Source: Epinephelus fuscoguttatus (taxonomy: Eukaryota; Chordata; Actinopteri; Perciformes; Serranidae). From it: a stretch of 64,000 nucleotides of DNA. How positions within the stretch are numbered: the first letter of the stretch is position 1; each line of letters starts with the position of its first letter. Shown in pieces: positions 63,467-64,000 of this stretch. Where the stretch lies: assembly GCF_011397635.1 (NCBI RefSeq), contig NC_064754.1, positions 35,642,043 to 35,706,042 of the forward strand, given 5' to 3'. A program made the position numbers and the translations under genes. The notes under the pieces were generated by a model. It was not told the origin of the DNA and did no database searches. It saw nothing but the letters and a program-made list of their open reading frames with translations.

Positions 63467-63588
63467 GGTCTAACGCTAGGCTTAGCTGCTAACGCTGGGC
63501 TAGACTAGGACAGACTGAGTCTGGGCTTGGCAAAGCTAAAGCTAGGCAAGACTAGCGTCTGGCTAAGCTAACGCAGGGCTGGGCTAGG
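63467..63588. repeat. Degenerate GCTA-rich repeat just after a stop codon
   Basis: About 120 bases dominated by variants of GGCTAG, GCTAAG and GCTAACGC in irregular order, immediately downstream (minus sense) of the terminal exon. No clear unit length. It may be a decayed minisatellite. Confidence 0.45.
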
Positions 63589-63732
63589 CTACCTACTGAA
63601 GAGCGAGTGGAGCTGGTGCTGATGGCTGTAACACTGGCTGCTGCGAGGCGACTCGGTGCGATCCATCACTGTCTGGAACCAACCAGCCACGTCCACCTCC
63701 AGCACCTCGTAACGGCGGATGAAACTATGCTC
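63589..63732 (-). CDS. Last coding exon of an unidentified gene
   Basis: On the minus strand a strong acceptor (pyrimidine-rich, CACACAG|GAGCAT) opens a frame of 47 residues ending in TAG at 63589-63591. The peptide includes EHSFIRRYEVLEVDVAGWFQ, then a Ser/His/Gln-rich tail ending HQLHSLFSR. The first half looks conserved (aromatic and charged pattern, Trp), and the second half looks like a disordered C-terminus. The rest of the gene lies beyond the window. I do not recognise the family. The phase assumes the visible open frame, the only one without an early stop across the exon. Confidence 0.5.
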   Translation of the reverse strand, partial: EHSFIRRYEVLEVDVAGWFQTVMDRTESPRSSQCYSHQHQLHSLFSR

Positions 63733-64000
63733 CTGTGTGAGGGAGACGGACAAAGAGATACAGTCAGCATGACACAATTCACGGTTCCATCAGACCACTG
63801 GCTAGTTTGTTGCTCATTCGGACAAGCGTCTTACCAGCAGCTGGTGGTATTTTGGCCTTTTTCTGTGATCCTTTGTGAGGCTGTGAATTACAAAAACGGA
63901 CATTTTAAGGCACGTTTAGTCAAATTTATTTATACCAGTACAATGCACATTCAAAATGTGCCCTGAAATGAGTAGATTAGCTTGACCTTTCGGTATTGCT

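Larger units (their letters stand above)
55215..63588 (-). other. Gene-free 8.4 kb, possibly a very long 3' UTR
   Basis: Minus-strand sequence following the stop codon at 63589. No coding exon is seen on either strand. Overlapping AATAAA signals on the minus strand at about 55217-55240 could end the transcript. AAT repeats lie at about 56599-56616 and 56829-56870, and two bounded transposons lie inside (58480-59812 and 61219-61984). A polyadenylation site nearer the stop is equally possible, since other TTTATT words occur. Confidence 0.35.

Noticed and set aside
55215-63588. Further coding exons of the unidentified gene
   Set aside because: No segment combines splice sites with a patterned frame. 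The open frames here are short, compositionally biased or overlap transposons.

Overview
The window is eukaryotic and almost certainly a ray-finned (percomorph-type) teleost. Short exons lie in AT-rich introns, there are many CA/GT, AAT and GACA microsatellites, and small DNA transposons of kinds abundant in fish genomes are dense. The one non-repetitive gene cluster consists of vertebrate orthologues. No operon, CRISPR array, phage or prokaryotic element is present, and I found no credible undescribed multi-gene system. The most interesting items are a candidate alternative microexon in the myosin gene and several well-bounded transposons.

Layout. (1) 675-1433, plus strand: an apparently intronless secreted protein with two C-type lectin domains. 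(2) 4306-10053, minus strand: slc25a38, the mitochondrial glycine carrier, in seven coding exons. My splice model sums to 861 nt (286 residues and a stop) with every junction in frame. A non-coding 5' exon with a small upstream ORF lies at about 10481-10600. (3) 13749-41269, minus strand: a non-muscle myosin II heavy chain, myh9-like, in 41 coding exons. They sum to 5865 nt (1954 residues and a stop), with a non-coding first exon near 47006 and a GC-box promoter near 47250. (4) 47.3-55.2 kb: a gene-free interval containing a nested hAT element, a Tc1-like transposon with decayed transposase, and a LINE fragment. (5) 63589-63732, minus strand: the last coding exon of a gene I could not identify. 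About 8.4 kb of non-coding sequence follows it and may be its very long 3' UTR, itself carrying Harbinger-like and hAT-like insertions.

slc25a38, myh9 and the unidentified gene all read on the minus strand. The lectin gene converges on slc25a38, with candidate poly(A) signals only about 80 bp apart. Nothing suggests that the genes act in one pathway: slc25a38 supplies glycine for haem synthesis, myh9 is a cytoplasmic contractile motor, and the lectin is probably extracellular.

Mobile elements account for much of the intronic and intergenic DNA. They include TTAA-flanked elements, long foldback elements, Harbinger-like elements (one with an intact Myb/SANT ORF), hAT elements (one with a BED zinc-finger first exon), a Tc1-like copy, an L1-type relict and another non-LTR retrotransposon. 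Several sit within tens of bases of myh9 splice sites. All exon boundaries were read by eye from splice consensus and family similarity, without alignment or transcript evidence.
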